Assembly (NCBI GenBank): GCA_003674045.1
Contig: PENC01000025.1
Span: 59,131 to 123,130 of the forward strand
Reading direction: 5' to 3'
DNA: 64,000 nucleotides
From: Streptomyces griseocarneus
Lineage (GTDB): Bacteria > Actinomycetota > Actinomycetes > Streptomycetales > Streptomycetaceae
This document shows, one piece after another, positions 1-8,637 of the stretch (position 1 is its first letter; each line of letters opens with the position of its first letter). Below the pieces are notes generated by a model. The model made no database searches. It worked only from the letters and a program-made list of their open reading frames with translations, and was not told the DNA's origin. The position numbers and the translations under genes were made by a program.

Positions 1-9
1 GCAGGCGTC

Positions 10-130
10 TTGATGGGAGAACAGCACGATGCGATGACCATGGAGCAGGTGGCCGAGGCGTTCGCGGCCGAGACCGTCTACTGGCGCGAGGTGCGGGGCC
101 TTTCCAAGCGGGCCCTCACGGCGGCTGCAG
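10..130 (+). pseudogene. 5' fragment of an XRE-type helix-turn-helix gene
   Basis: The first roughly 35 codons (TTG at 10, ATG at 13, 31 or 37) read like the start of a Streptomyces helix-turn-helix regulator: an acidic helix followed by WREVRGLSKRALT, which matches helix 1 and the start of helix 2 of XRE proteins. After about position 125 the similarity stops. The expected second half of the HTH is missing and the frame runs on into proline/histidine-rich sequence that looks non-coding. I read this as a remnant left by a deletion or insertion. A short functional peptide cannot be excluded. Confidence 0.4.
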
Positions 131-289
131 GGTCGCCTCAGCCCCATGAGCGCAAGCCAACGCATCACGCTGAGCTACTTGCCATCCGGCAGCCCGAGGC
201 ACCATTCGAACCACGAGCGCACGGACCGCCCCATTCCAACCCGGCCTGCACCATGGCCGACACCACTGGGCCGCCTCTAGGATGCCCGC

Positions 290-952
290 ATGATCAAAGC
301 GGTGGTGTTCGATGTCGGTGAGTGCCTGGTCGACGAGACCCGCGAGTACGGCATGTGGGCCGACTGGCTTGGCGTCCCGCGGCACACCTTCGCCGCGATG
401 TTCGGCGCGGTCATCGCACAGGGCCGCGACTACCGGGAGACCTTCCAGGAGTTCAGGCCCGGCTTCGACCTGTACGAGGAGCGCGAGAAGCGAGCCGCCG
501 CCGATCAGCCCGAGCACTTCGACGAAACCGACCTCTACCCCGACGTACGCCCTGCCCTGTCCCAGTTGCGGGCCGACGGGCTGTGGCTCGGCATCGCGGG
601 GAACCAGACCGTACGGGCCGGCCGGATCCTGCGCGGCCTGTTCTCCGACGACGTCGACCTGATCGGCACCAGCGACGACTGGGGCGCGTCCAAGCCCGAC
701 CCCGAGTTCTTCGTACGCGTCGCACAAGCCGTCCCGTACACGGCAGGCGAGATCCTGTATGTCGGAGACCGCGTGGACAACGACATCCGCCCCGCCGTCG
801 CCGCGGGTATGCACACCGCGCTGGTGCGCCGTGGTCCGTGGGCAACGATCCAGTGGCGCGGCGAGGAGGCTTTGCGTCTGCCGACGATGCGGGTCGAGTC
901 GCTGACGGATCTGCCGGAGAGGGTCGCGAAGTTCAACGCGGGAGAGCGCTGA
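290..952 (+). CDS. HAD-superfamily hydrolase
   Basis: A 220-residue cytosolic haloacid-dehalogenase-like hydrolase, a normal size for the family. Motif I is FDVGECLVDE, with the nucleophile Asp at residue 8; the usual second Asp is Gly, as in many DxGxxL-type HADs. Motif II is probably GNQT, motif III the Lys in SKPDPEFF, and motif IV GDRVDNDIRPA. The insertion between motifs I and II is a small cap domain. The substrate cannot be told; phosphate ester hydrolysis is the default guess. The 3' end overlaps the end of the convergent XRE regulator gene by 20 bases, so the pair can interfere transcriptionally. Such HAD genes often sit beside XRE regulators in Streptomyces. Confidence 0.85.
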   Translation: MIKAVVFDVGECLVDETREYGMWADWLGVPRHTFAAMFGAVIAQGRDYRETFQEFRPGFDLYEEREKRAAADQPEHFDETDLYPDVRPALSQLRADGLWLGIAGNQTVRAGRILRGLFSDDVDLIGTSDDWGASKPDPEFFVRVAQAVPYTAGEILYVGDRVDNDIRPAVAAGMHTALVRRGPWATIQWRGEEALRLPTMRVESLTDLPERVAKFNAGER

Positions 953-2201
953 CGGTGGTGTTCCAGGCGTAGAGGCGGTCGTCGAGGTCGCGGACGCACC
1001 GTTTGTGCTGCCAGGGGGCGAGTGCGCGGCGGGCGCTGCGTACGCGTGCCATTCCGGTTGCGTACCAGGTGGTGTTGAGCTGGTCGAGTGCGAGTGTGGC
1101 GTACCGGCATGCTTCTTCCGGGGCGCTGGCGGCGGCTTCGACGGCGGCGAGGTCGCCGAGGATGACGGAGCGCTGTTTGTCGGCTTCCGGGGGCAGCTCG
1201 TCGAGTACCGTTTTGAGTGTTTCGCGGGCCTGGGGCAGGTGGCCGACTTTCAGCTGCGTGTGCCCGCGGAAGGCGGCCAGGCGGGTTTCGCTGAACCAGT
1301 CGAGCCATTCGGGACTGGAGTGTTCGGCCCCTGCTGCGACGACGTCTTCGGCATGGCCGATAAGGTGGAGGGCCGTGCGAAGGTTGCCGCATCGTGTCTC
1401 GCATTCGGCCTCGACGGCGTCGAGCCAGGCGAGGAGGTCGGCGGAGGCGGGCCCACGACGGGCGTAGACCCGGGCTGCGGTCAGTTGCTCGGCGGCTTCT
1501 TCACGTCGCTGTTCCCATGCGGGGATGAAGGCACGGTGGGCCAGGATGGCGCAGCCCATGAGGTGGTCGTCGGCTTCGCCAGCGGCCTGGAGGGCGCGGA
1601 TGAGGGTCTCTCCTGCTCTGTCGGGTTGCTGGAGGTCGAAGAACTCCAGCCGTCCGGCGAGGAGGAAGGACTCCGCCAGGGCGGATGCGATGAGGCGTCG
1701 GCTACTGCCCGCGGTTTCGCCGAGCAGTGTGCACCCTAGGCGTGCGTGTTCGCTGACCGGTGTGCTGAGCGTCGCCGGGGCGACCGTCCAGTACAGACGT
1801 CGGTGGGCCCGGGTCACGGCCATGAAGTCCTCGGCCACCGTGTCCGGTTGTCTCACGACGACCTTCTGGTGAGGCACTGCGGGCAGGCCGCGTGTGGCCG
1901 TGCCGTCACCTGCGGGGGCCCGGACGTTCCCCGCGTGCTGACCGCCGGTCCACGAGGGCGTGAAGCCCAGGTCTTCCAGGCTCTGGCCGAAGAGGCGTTC
2001 CAGGACCGCGCCGACGTCTCCCTTGGGCCACGGCGGGTTGTCCGACTCCCACCTCCTGACCGTCCGGACAGTGACGGCAACGCCGCGCAGCCCCATGTCG
2101 GCAGCCATTTCCGCGATGGCATCGCACAGGGCCTGCTGGGTCGGGTAACCCGCCGCGATGCGCGCCGACTTGAGCCGAACGTTCCCCTTGGGGCTGGTCA
2201 C
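933..2201 (-). CDS. XRE-family regulator with long C-terminal TPR-like domain
   Basis: A 422-residue regulator. The N-terminal 60 residues form a helix-turn-helix (SARIAAGYPTQQALCDAI ... RTVRRWES). A long Ala/Leu/Glu-rich helical region follows, probably TPR-like repeats for peptide or small-molecule sensing. I chose the GTG at 2201 because AGGAGG lies five bases upstream on this strand; the frame also extends to 2282 but without a comparable ribosome site. The gene converges on the HAD hydrolase with a 20-base overlap. Upstream, and transcribed away from it, are three small unknown genes that it may control. The ligand is unknown. Confidence 0.8.
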   Translation of the reverse strand: MTSPKGNVRLKSARIAAGYPTQQALCDAIAEMAADMGLRGVAVTVRTVRRWESDNPPWPKGDVGAVLERLFGQSLEDLGFTPSWTGGQHAGNVRAPAGDGTATRGLPAVPHQKVVVRQPDTVAEDFMAVTRAHRRLYWTVAPATLSTPVSEHARLGCTLLGETAGSSRRLIASALAESFLLAGRLEFFDLQQPDRAGETLIRALQAAGEADDHLMGCAILAHRAFIPAWEQRREEAAEQLTAARVYARRGPASADLLAWLDAVEAECETRCGNLRTALHLIGHAEDVVAAGAEHSSPEWLDWFSETRLAAFRGHTQLKVGHLPQARETLKTVLDELPPEADKQRSVILGDLAAVEAAASAPEEACRYATLALDQLNTTWYATGMARVRSARRALAPWQHKRCVRDLDDRLYAWNTTVSALPR

Positions 2202-2418
2202 GGGCACCTCCTGGGCCAAGGGATACCACACCGGCCAGATCCAGGAGCCCGCGATCGCATCTCCAATCCGGCGAGCAGTCACCCGCAGGGATCCGAAACC
2301 GGTCGTCGCCTGTCCGCCGGATGTCCTGCGAGTGTCCTCGCCTGCGGATTGCCGTCACGGAACGCTGTGCTGCACCCAGTTGGGCCACCACCAGCACCTT
2401 AAGGAGTCATCCGTCACC

Positions 2419-2781
2419 ATGCACGAACACAACCCTGCCGCCGCCCCGCCCATGTCGGTCAGTGCCGTGCGCGTCCCGCAAGCCGTCGGCCGCAGGGCCC
2501 TGGAGATCCTCGGCCCGCGCAACGGCGCCGTGATCGAATGCCCTCAGGAGCGTTTTCTCTTCTGGTTCATTCCGCTCGGCAAACGGACCGAGTGGGACTT
2601 TGCGGGTTCCCGGGCTCTGCCCGTCCAGGACCTGGCCCTGCCGCCGCTGGACGTAACCGGTGGCCCCGGGCGCTATTGGCGGGTCTGTCCGGCCGACGAC
2701 CGGTGGGAGACCTGCCCGGACGCACTCTGTGCCGCCCTCGCCGACGCCAGCAAGGCCGTCGGGCAGGAGGCGTCAGCATGA
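2419..2781 (+). CDS. hypothetical protein, 120 aa
   Basis: I do not recognise a family. The protein is small and soluble, with an ERFLFWFIPLG segment in the middle, tryptophans spaced as in a small beta-rich fold, and two cysteines (WRVCP, WETCP) near the C-terminus. No signal peptide or membrane segment is visible. The start is the ATG at 2419, with AAGGAG at 2401-2406, a rather long spacing. The stop overlaps the start of the next gene (ATGA), so the two are coupled. The pair lies divergent to the XRE regulator, an arrangement common for Streptomyces XRE regulators and the small proteins they control. Confidence 0.65.
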   Translation: MHEHNPAAAPPMSVSAVRVPQAVGRRALEILGPRNGAVIECPQERFLFWFIPLGKRTEWDFAGSRALPVQDLALPPLDVTGGPGRYWRVCPADDRWETCPDALCAALADASKAVGQEASA

Positions 2782-3299
2782 TCCCGTCGGCAGAAGGCAC
2801 TCGCCGTAGACACGGACTCGGCCCCTTCTCGACTCGTGCTTGGCTCGCTGCCGCCCTGGGACTCTCCGAGCCCGCCTGTGGCGCCTGGGCCCGTGGTCGA
2901 CTCATCGAAGTCATCAACGGTGACCTGTTCGACATCGTCGAAGTCGACTTCGCCACCGGGCGCCGGGCAAGGATCTACATGACCACTGGCGAGCGCGACA
3001 TGGGCCCGCACATCGCCAGCGCCGCGTACGACGCCGTGTGGATCCCGGTGCCCATCGGAACCGCCTATCGCCTTGTTGGCGTGCCGGGGGCCGCCGTGCC
3101 GGGCGCCGGCTGGAAGATGCCCGTCCCGCCACCCGACCTCTACCTGGCCGACCGCGCCTGGATCCTCCCACCGGACGCCCTCACCGGCGCCCTACCGCCC
3201 GAGGGAGCGCTCACCCGCGCCGAGGACCTGCGGGAGGCACTGGAAGCCGCAGCATCCAACTGGGCCTCGCCTCTACGCGGTTCCGTCCGCGCTCGCTGA
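2778..3299 (+). CDS. hypothetical protein, 173 aa
   Basis: An unrecognised soluble protein. It starts at the ATG at 2778, overlapping the preceding stop in an ATGA junction that indicates translational coupling. The N-terminal 45 residues are basic and Trp/Ala-rich. The centre alternates hydrophobic residues (IEVINGDLFDIVEVDF, ARIYMTT), as in a beta-sheet domain, followed by Pro-rich loops and an acidic C-terminal helix. No catalytic motif, signal peptide or transmembrane segment can be seen. Its role is probably linked to the genes on either side, all on the same strand within 40 bases. Confidence 0.65.
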   Translation: MIPSAEGTRRRHGLGPFSTRAWLAAALGLSEPACGAWARGRLIEVINGDLFDIVEVDFATGRRARIYMTTGERDMGPHIASAAYDAVWIPVPIGTAYRLVGVPGAAVPGAGWKMPVPPPDLYLADRAWILPPDALTGALPPEGALTRAEDLREALEAAASNWASPLRGSVRAR

Positions 3300-3336
3300 T
3301 GCCCACCCCAACCCACCGCTGAAAGGGAAAACCCAC

Positions 3337-3657
3337 ATGCTCACGGCACCGGACCGCCAGCGCCTGTACGAGATCATCGAGCAGGGGATGAATGCGGCCC
3401 TCACTCTCGTCGACGAACACACATCGTTCAAGCTGGAATGCCTGCTCATCGGGCAGATCGAGGACCTGGTCCCGCTGGTCGAGAACAGGGCCGGCCATCT
3501 CAGGTCCGTTGGAAGCACCGATGTGGCCGACGTCGAGTACGCCCTGCGGTGCGCGCGTCAGGTACTCACGTCGTCGAACCGCGGAGGCAAGACCACCTTG
3601 TACTCGCTCGCGAGCGCATGCGGAATGCTCCTCCTCCACTCCACGAGCACGAAGTAA
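3337..3657 (+). CDS. small helical hypothetical protein, 106 aa (DUF6415-like?)
   Basis: A mostly alpha-helical soluble protein. Its pattern (LIGQIEDLVPLVENRAGHL ... EYALRCARQVL ... SACGMLLLH) resembles the small Streptomyces proteins grouped as DUF6415, but I cannot confirm the family by eye. It starts at the ATG at 3337 with GAAAGGGAAA just upstream as a weak ribosome site. It is the last of three co-directional small genes. No function is assigned. Confidence 0.55.
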   Translation: MLTAPDRQRLYEIIEQGMNAALTLVDEHTSFKLECLLIGQIEDLVPLVENRAGHLRSVGSTDVADVEYALRCARQVLTSSNRGGKTTLYSLASACGMLLLHSTSTK

Positions 3658-4429
3658 CACCGGTCGCCATAGATACGGAGAAGCGGCACCATCTCGCATA
3701 TGAGGGCGTCTGATTTCAGGGCGAACCGACATAGACGTTCTCAGTAGCGCACAGGTCCTCAGCACGGGTTGGCCGCGCTTCGGTAACTCCCCCCGTTCGG
3801 GGGTGGCGCATATTCGAAAGGGATATTCATAATCCTGAACGTTGAACCACAGACACAGGCGGGGACAAAGCCGCTTGCGGTCGCACGGCTAGGGACTCGG
3901 GGGGATCCATGCTCATGTCAGCCATGCACGCCGACGACTCTCCGCTTACCCCACGATTACCGCACACGCCCCAGCGTGGTCTTCGCTCCCCTGATGCGGT
4001 TGAGCGATCCCTCTTGGCCACTATGGGGCTGTCGTTACCTCCGCAGACCTGGCCGACCACACGAACCAGTGCTGGTTGAGGACAGAGCACACCGAGCGAC
4101 CGGGTGAGCCCTGACCCCCACCTCTGAGACCGCCGTCTGTCGTCGCGCACCCCAATAGCGTCGACAGACGGCCACCGTCGCCCACTCACGGGTCGCAGCC
4201 CAAGAGTGGGTTGCCCGCTGCTCCTCAGGTCGCGCCCTATCCAACCTCCCAAGTTGGCGACCTGGGGAGCGGCAGGCTCACGCCTCCCACCCATGGGAGG
4301 CTGGGAAAAGAGTGGGAAATGATCACGGCATTCCCCTACGCACAAACGCAGGGAATCGTACATACGCGCGAAGATCTGCACGTCATCCGGTACGAGGCTT
4401 CCGGCGCTACCCGTGCCCACACGCCGGCG
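3658..4429. other. structured non-coding region
   Basis: About 770 bases with no convincing gene; the open frames on either strand have poor codon position bias. Several short inverted repeats are visible. These are CCCCC-GTTC-GGGGG-type near 3790-3803, CCAAC...GTTGG near 4241-4257, and CCTCCCA (4283-4289) with TGGGAGG (4294-4300). An AT-richer stretch follows at about 4315-4345. It could hold a small RNA, promoters, or be the scar of a lost gene. I see no tRNA fold or mobile-element ends. Confidence 0.4.
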
Positions 4430-4454
4430 CCCCGGCTCCGTGAAGGAGCCGGGG
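4430..4454. terminator. 10-bp stem hairpin, terminator of the peptidase gene
   Basis: A perfect inverted repeat, CCCCGGCTCC (4430-4439), loop GTGAA, GGAGCCGGGG (4445-4454), about 40 bases beyond the stop codon of the minus-strand peptidase gene. There is no strong T-tract, which is usual for Streptomyces terminators. It could work in both directions. Confidence 0.75.
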
Positions 4455-4492
4455 CACTGGCGTCAAACCGCTTGTGACCTGCTCAGCAGCCG

Positions 4493-6100
4493 TTACGACT
4501 TCGCCGCGGCCTTCGGCGGCTCCGGGGTGGCGTGCGGGGCGCACGTCACGTCCTGGGAGTCGGTCCTGCCGTCGACGAGGTAGGCGTCGACGCGGGAGTT
4601 GATGCAGGGGTTCACGAGGCCCGTCACACCGTGCGAGCCCGCGTCCTTCTCGGTGATCAGGCGGGAGCCCTTGAAGCGCTTGTGCATCTCGACCGCACCC
4701 GCGTAGGGGGTGGCGGCGTCACGCGTGCTCTGGACGAGCAGGGTCTGCGGGAGACCCTTGTGCGTGGCGACCTCGACCGGGGTGCCCTGCGGGGCTCCCC
4801 ACGTCGCGCAAGGCAAGTTCATCCACGCGTTCGCCCAGGTCATGAAGGGCGCCTTCTTGTGGATGCGGGTGTTGTCGCGGTCCCACTTCCGCCAGCTGGT
4901 GGGCCACTTGGCATCGGCGCACTCCACCGCGGTGTAGACGGCGTTGCTGTTCTCCGCGGTGATGTTGCCCGCCGTGTCGGCCGGGTTCGGGCCCGCGGCC
5001 GAGATCAGCGGCTTGCTGTCGCCGGCCACGTACTTGCTCCAGGCGTCGGCGACCGGGACCCAGGAGGAGTCGTAGTACGCGGCGCTCTGGAAGTAGTTCA
5101 CGAGCTCGGCGGGGCCGACGACGCCACCGATGGGGTTCTTCTTGGCGGTCGCGCGTATCTTCTCCCAGCCCTGCTGGACCTTGGCCTGGGTGTCGCCGAG
5201 GTGGAAGACGGCGTCGTGCTGGGCGACCCACGCCTCCCAGTCCTTGAAGCGGCCCTCGAACGCGACGTCCTGCTCCAGGTTGGCCTGGTACCAGATGTTG
5301 TCACGCGCGGGGTTGACGATGCTGTCGAGGACCATGCGCCGGACGTGGTCCGGGAAGAGCGTGCCGTAGACGGCGCCCAGGTAGGTGCCGTAGGAGACGC
5401 CCAGGTAGTTGGTCTTCTTCTCGCCGAGGGCGGCGCGCACCACGTCGATGTCGCGGGCGGTGTTGGCCGTCGTGAGGTAGGGCAGGAGGTCACCGCTGCG
5501 CTCGGCGCAGCCGTCCGCGTACGCGCGGGCCAGCTTGCGCTGGGCGCGCTTGTCGGCCTCGTCGGAGGGCACCGGGTCGGCCTTGGGGGCGGCCACGAAC
5601 TTCTGCGGGTCGATGCAGGAGATCGGGGCGGAGTGGCCCACGCCGCGCGGGTCGAAACCGATGTAGTCGTACGCCTTCGCGGTCTTCGCCCACAGCGGGC
5701 TCTTGGTCGTGACCCGCTTGGGGAAGCGCATGCCGGAGCCGCCGGGGCCACCGGGGTTGTAGATCAGCGAGCCCTGGCGCTCGGCGGCCGTGCCGGTGGA
5801 GCGGGCGCGGTCGACCGCGATCTTGATCGTGCGCCCATCGGGCTTGCTGTAGTCGACGGGCACGGTCACATAGCCGCACTCGATGGGCTTCTCCAGGCCC
5901 CAGGAGGCAGGACAGTCCTGCCACTTGATGCCCGTCTTCGCCGCCTTGGCGGCGGCGACCCGCGCGCCGTGCGCCTCCGCGGCGCCGCCCGGAACGCTCT
6001 CGGTCGCGCCGGCTGCCGGGGCGGTCAGGAACCCGGCCACCAGCGCGCCGGTCACGACGGTGCCGGCCGCGCCGAGGAGAGATGCTGGTCTCAGTCTCAC
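4493..6100 (-). CDS. secreted tripeptidyl aminopeptidase (S33, alpha/beta hydrolase, TAP-like)
   Basis: A 535-residue exported serine peptidase of the Streptomyces Tap/SlpD/SlpE type, which removes tripeptides from N-termini outside the cell. A Sec signal peptide occupies residues 1-32 (basic start, hydrophobic core, APAAGA cleavage region). Visible catalytic parts are the oxyanion-hole NPGGPGGSG, nucleophile Ser in GVSYGTYLG, Asp in STRDAATPY and His in AGSHGV near the C-terminus within the TAP C-terminal domain. The GTG at 6100 was chosen because it follows a G-rich site (AGGGGG) and begins the signal peptide; the frame extends upstream to 6250 without a ribosome site. It stands alone, with a terminator downstream and its own promoter region at 6101-6270. 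Confidence 0.92.
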   Translation of the reverse strand: MRLRPASLLGAAGTVVTGALVAGFLTAPAAGATESVPGGAAEAHGARVAAAKAAKTGIKWQDCPASWGLEKPIECGYVTVPVDYSKPDGRTIKIAVDRARSTGTAAERQGSLIYNPGGPGGSGMRFPKRVTTKSPLWAKTAKAYDYIGFDPRGVGHSAPISCIDPQKFVAAPKADPVPSDEADKRAQRKLARAYADGCAERSGDLLPYLTTANTARDIDVVRAALGEKKTNYLGVSYGTYLGAVYGTLFPDHVRRMVLDSIVNPARDNIWYQANLEQDVAFEGRFKDWEAWVAQHDAVFHLGDTQAKVQQGWEKIRATAKKNPIGGVVGPAELVNYFQSAAYYDSSWVPVADAWSKYVAGDSKPLISAAGPNPADTAGNITAENSNAVYTAVECADAKWPTSWRKWDRDNTRIHKKAPFMTWANAWMNLPCATWGAPQGTPVEVATHKGLPQTLLVQSTRDAATPYAGAVEMHKRFKGSRLITEKDAGSHGVTGLVNPCINSRVDAYLVDGRTDSQDVTCAPHATPEPPKAAAKS

Positions 6101-6274
6101 GTAGGAATCCCCCTGCTGATACGCCGCGTGGCGCGACGATGATCGCAATGCTGCAGCTCGGAATCCTTCCGCGTCCCCTGCCACAAAGGACAGGTCGTAC
6201 GGGCGTTTCTTTACTAAGACGTAAGAATGACGACACAAAAAGCTTCCCATGTGCCGTTGTTCACCTCTGACGCA

Positions 6275-7084
6275 TCACTTCGCCCTCATGGCAATATCTG
6301 TCGCGAAAAGGTCACTTTTTGCGCTTTCGAGGACTCTTCGGAGGTGCAGCCCGTCCGGGGCCACCGCGCTCACCAGGCAGGCCGGACCGGCGAGCGGCGT
6401 GAGGACCGCGGCCGGGCCGAGCGTCCGCGGCGCGACGGGGGCGTCCTCGAAGGCCGGGTCCACGACGAGGAGCTGGCCCACGGCCCGGTGCCCGCCGAGC
6501 ACGGCGCCGCCGTCCCAGCCGGGCGCCCCGGCCCCGTACGCCAGCTCCTGGTCGAAGAGGGGCCGCCCCGCGCGGTGGACGGTCAGCCGGGTGACGAGCC
6601 GCCCCGGCGGCTCACCGGAGCGCCCGAGGATCTGCTCCTCGCGCAGCACCAGCCGTGCGCCCGGGGCGAGTTCGACGCGGGTGCGCATCCGCAGGTCGCT
6701 GCCCCGCGCGGAGATCAGCGGCTCGGGCAGCCAGTGCAGCACGGCACCGTCGCCGACCGTGATCCGGGTGTCGTACGTGGCCGGGGCGCCCGTGCGGCCG
6801 GGCAGGGCGATGGTCGCCGCGGTGGTGGAGAAACACAGTCCGGCCCCGTCCCGTACCTCGGCGGTGAGGGCGAGCCGGTCGCCGCCGAGGGGTGCGCTCA
6901 TCGCCCCGACGAGCGCGACCCGGGCCGGTCCGCCGTACGCCCGCAGCCTGCGCAGCGCGAACGGGCCCGTGCCGTCGAGGACCGGCAGCGCCGTACCGCC
7001 CCGGCCGTCCGGGGCGGCGACGATCGCGGCGGAGGCCCGGACCCCGGCGGCGGGCAGTGCGGGAGGTACGGAGACGGTGGTCAT
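6275..7084 (-). CDS. ureD: urease accessory protein UreD
   Basis: A 269-residue scaffold that recruits UreF/UreG to apo-urease for nickel insertion. Recognisable UreD features are the FALRRLRAYGG and TAEVRDGAGLCFSTTAAT region, LHWLPEPLISARGSDLRMRTRVEL and the EEQILGRSGEPPG segment. Sequence identity to enterobacterial UreD is low, as expected for actinomycetes. It is the last gene of the ureABCFGD operon. Its ATG (7084) overlaps the ureG stop by four bases, so translation is coupled. Confidence 0.93.
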   Translation of the reverse strand: MTTVSVPPALPAAGVRASAAIVAAPDGRGGTALPVLDGTGPFALRRLRAYGGPARVALVGAMSAPLGGDRLALTAEVRDGAGLCFSTTAATIALPGRTGAPATYDTRITVGDGAVLHWLPEPLISARGSDLRMRTRVELAPGARLVLREEQILGRSGEPPGRLVTRLTVHRAGRPLFDQELAYGAGAPGWDGGAVLGGHRAVGQLLVVDPAFEDAPVAPRTLGPAAVLTPLAGPACLVSAVAPDGLHLRRVLESAKSDLFATDIAMRAK

Positions 7085-7776
7085 CGTGGGTCGGCGGTCC
7101 AGGCGGCGAGCTGCTCCAGGACCCAGTCCACGACGGGCCGTACGCCGTCCTCGGTCTTGAGCGAGGTGAAGGCGACGGGCAGCTCGCCGCGCTGGGCCTC
7201 GGCATCACGGGCCATGCCGCCGAGGTCCACGCCGACGTACGGCGCGAGGTCGGTCTTGTTGACGACGAGCAGGTCGGCGGTGGTGACGCCGGGGCCGCCC
7301 TTGCGCGGGATGTCGTCGCCGCCCGCGACGTCGATCACGAAGATCTGCGCGTCGACGAGACCCTTGGAGAAGGTCGCGGTGAGGTTGTCGCCGCCGGACT
7401 CGACGAGGACCAGGTCCAGCGGACCCACCGCGTCCTCCAGGTCCTCGACGGCCTCCAGGTTGGCGGAGATGTCGTCACGGATCGCGGTGTGCGGGCAGGC
7501 GCCGGTCTCGACGGCGGTGATGCGCTCGGACGGCAGCACGGCGTGCTTCAGCAGGAACTCGGCGTCCTCGCGCGTGTAGATGTCATTGGTGACGACGGCG
7601 ATGGAGAACCGGTCGCGCAGCGTGTGGCACAGGGCGGCGACGGTCGCGGTCTTCCCGGAACCGACGGGTCCGCCGAGACCGATACGGAGGGCCCGGCGGG
7701 TGCCGTCGGGGCGGGTGGGGGGTGTGGCGCTGTAGGTGTGACGGTGGGGGTAGGTGTCGGGGTGATCGAGGTGCAT
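7081..7776 (-). CDS. ureG: urease accessory GTPase UreG
   Basis: A 231-residue SIMIBI GTPase that drives nickel delivery to urease. The P-loop is GGPVGSGKT (about residues 35-43). The metal-binding Cys-Pro-His is present (ETGACPHTAIRDD), with the ESGGDNL switch and the NKTDLAP base-specificity motif. The first 20 residues are His/Asp-rich (MHLDHPDTYPHRHTY), an N-terminal metal-binding extension. That matters because no ureE lies in this operon. The coding region is separated from ureF by about 180 bases carrying a dispersed repeat, and it overlaps ureD by four bases. Confidence 0.96.
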   Translation of the reverse strand: MHLDHPDTYPHRHTYSATPPTRPDGTRRALRIGLGGPVGSGKTATVAALCHTLRDRFSIAVVTNDIYTREDAEFLLKHAVLPSERITAVETGACPHTAIRDDISANLEAVEDLEDAVGPLDLVLVESGGDNLTATFSKGLVDAQIFVIDVAGGDDIPRKGGPGVTTADLLVVNKTDLAPYVGVDLGGMARDAEAQRGELPVAFTSLKTEDGVRPVVDWVLEQLAAWTADPR

Positions 7777-7865
7777 TTTCTCTCCGAGGGTCGGTGATGG
7801 ATGGTGGCGGTGCTTCAGTGGTTACTGACCGGGGGCGGAGCCCCCGGTACGGCCGCCGAGCAGGC

Positions 7866-7920
7866 GCGCCCCATCAGGGGCGCGGGGAACTGCGCGACAA
7901 GCCCCCACGCGCCCGCAGCC
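7866..7920. repeat. dispersed intergenic repeat, copy 1
   Basis: GCGCCCC-ATCA-GGGGCGC hairpin (7866-7883) followed by GGGGAACTGCGCGAC and a C-rich tail ending CCCGCAGCC. It lies between ureF and ureG. The same unit recurs at five other places in this window. It may act as a transcription attenuator or terminator. Confidence 0.8.
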
Positions 7921-7958
7921 GCCGGACGGGCATCGCGGCCCGGGCTCGTAGGCGCCCC

Positions 7959-8627
7959 CTACGTCGCAAACAGCCGCACCGCCCAAGCCGCATGCTGCTC
8001 CGCCATGATGTCCAGCAGCGGCGCAGCGCTCGCCGGAAGCGCATCCAGACCTTCGCCGGCCGCGGCCGCCGCGCGCAGCGCGACCGCGTCGAGCTCCGGC
8101 GCCAACCGCGCCAGAACCCCCGTCGCATCGAACGGGTCGAGGCTGAGCAGCCGTACGACCGCTGTCGCCGGGCCGCTGACCGACTCGTAGACGGCGGCGT
8201 ACGCGGCGTCCAGTGGTGGGAGACCGGCGGCGCGGGCGGCGAGGCCGAGGACGATGGGCTGGTGGGCACCGCGCGGGCGGGCCGCGGCCAGGGCGTCGAG
8301 TTCGGGCGAGGGCCAGGTGGCCCGTACGGCACGGGTCATCTGCCGTCCGAGCCGCCGTGCGGCGGCGCGCAGGGCCGGTGAGGGCGTACGGGCGTCCGCG
8401 GCCTCGTCGAGCGCGAGCGGGTCGAGGCCCGCGGCCGCCGCGGCGGCGAGGCCCGCCGCGGTCAGCCCGGCGGTGTGCAGCCGCCCCCGGCAGAACTCCT
8501 CCAGGGTGCCCGCGTCCCGTACGCGGCCCGCCTTGACCGCCGCCTCGGCCCCGCCGGAGTGCGCGTGGCCCCCGGCGGGGAAGCGCCCGTCGGCGAGGAC
8601 GAGGAGGGCGGCACGGGTGGCTCCCAT
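7959..8627 (-). CDS. ureF: urease accessory protein UreF
   Basis: A 222-residue all-helical protein that binds UreD and acts with UreG during urease activation. Family marks are the start LLVLADGRFPAGGHAHSGG, the LEEFCRGRLHTAG segment and YAAVYESVSGPATAVVRLLSLDP near the C-terminus. The start is the ATG at 8627 (GTG at 8630 is a close alternative), just after the ureC stop with GGGGGTG serving as ribosome site. The frame continues upstream inside ureC, which I ignore. A 180-base gap with a repeat separates it from ureG, so downstream accessory expression may be tuned. Confidence 0.93.
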   Translation of the reverse strand: MGATRAALLVLADGRFPAGGHAHSGGAEAAVKAGRVRDAGTLEEFCRGRLHTAGLTAAGLAAAAAAGLDPLALDEAADARTPSPALRAAARRLGRQMTRAVRATWPSPELDALAAARPRGAHQPIVLGLAARAAGLPPLDAAYAAVYESVSGPATAVVRLLSLDPFDATGVLARLAPELDAVALRAAAAAGEGLDALPASAAPLLDIMAEQHAAWAVRLFAT

Positions 8628-8637
8628 CACACCCCCA

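Noticed and set aside
3827..4420. 197-codon minus-strand frame in the structured gap
   Set aside because: No ribosome site, poor third-position bias, no domain.
4211..4477. 88-codon plus-strand frame before the peptidase terminator
   Set aside because: It runs through the terminator hairpin and has no family resemblance.
4532..6142. Long open frame opposite the secreted peptidase gene
   Set aside because: It mirrors the codon pattern of the real gene and its protein is Val/Gly/Arg-rich with no domain; typical of antisense frames in GC-rich DNA.
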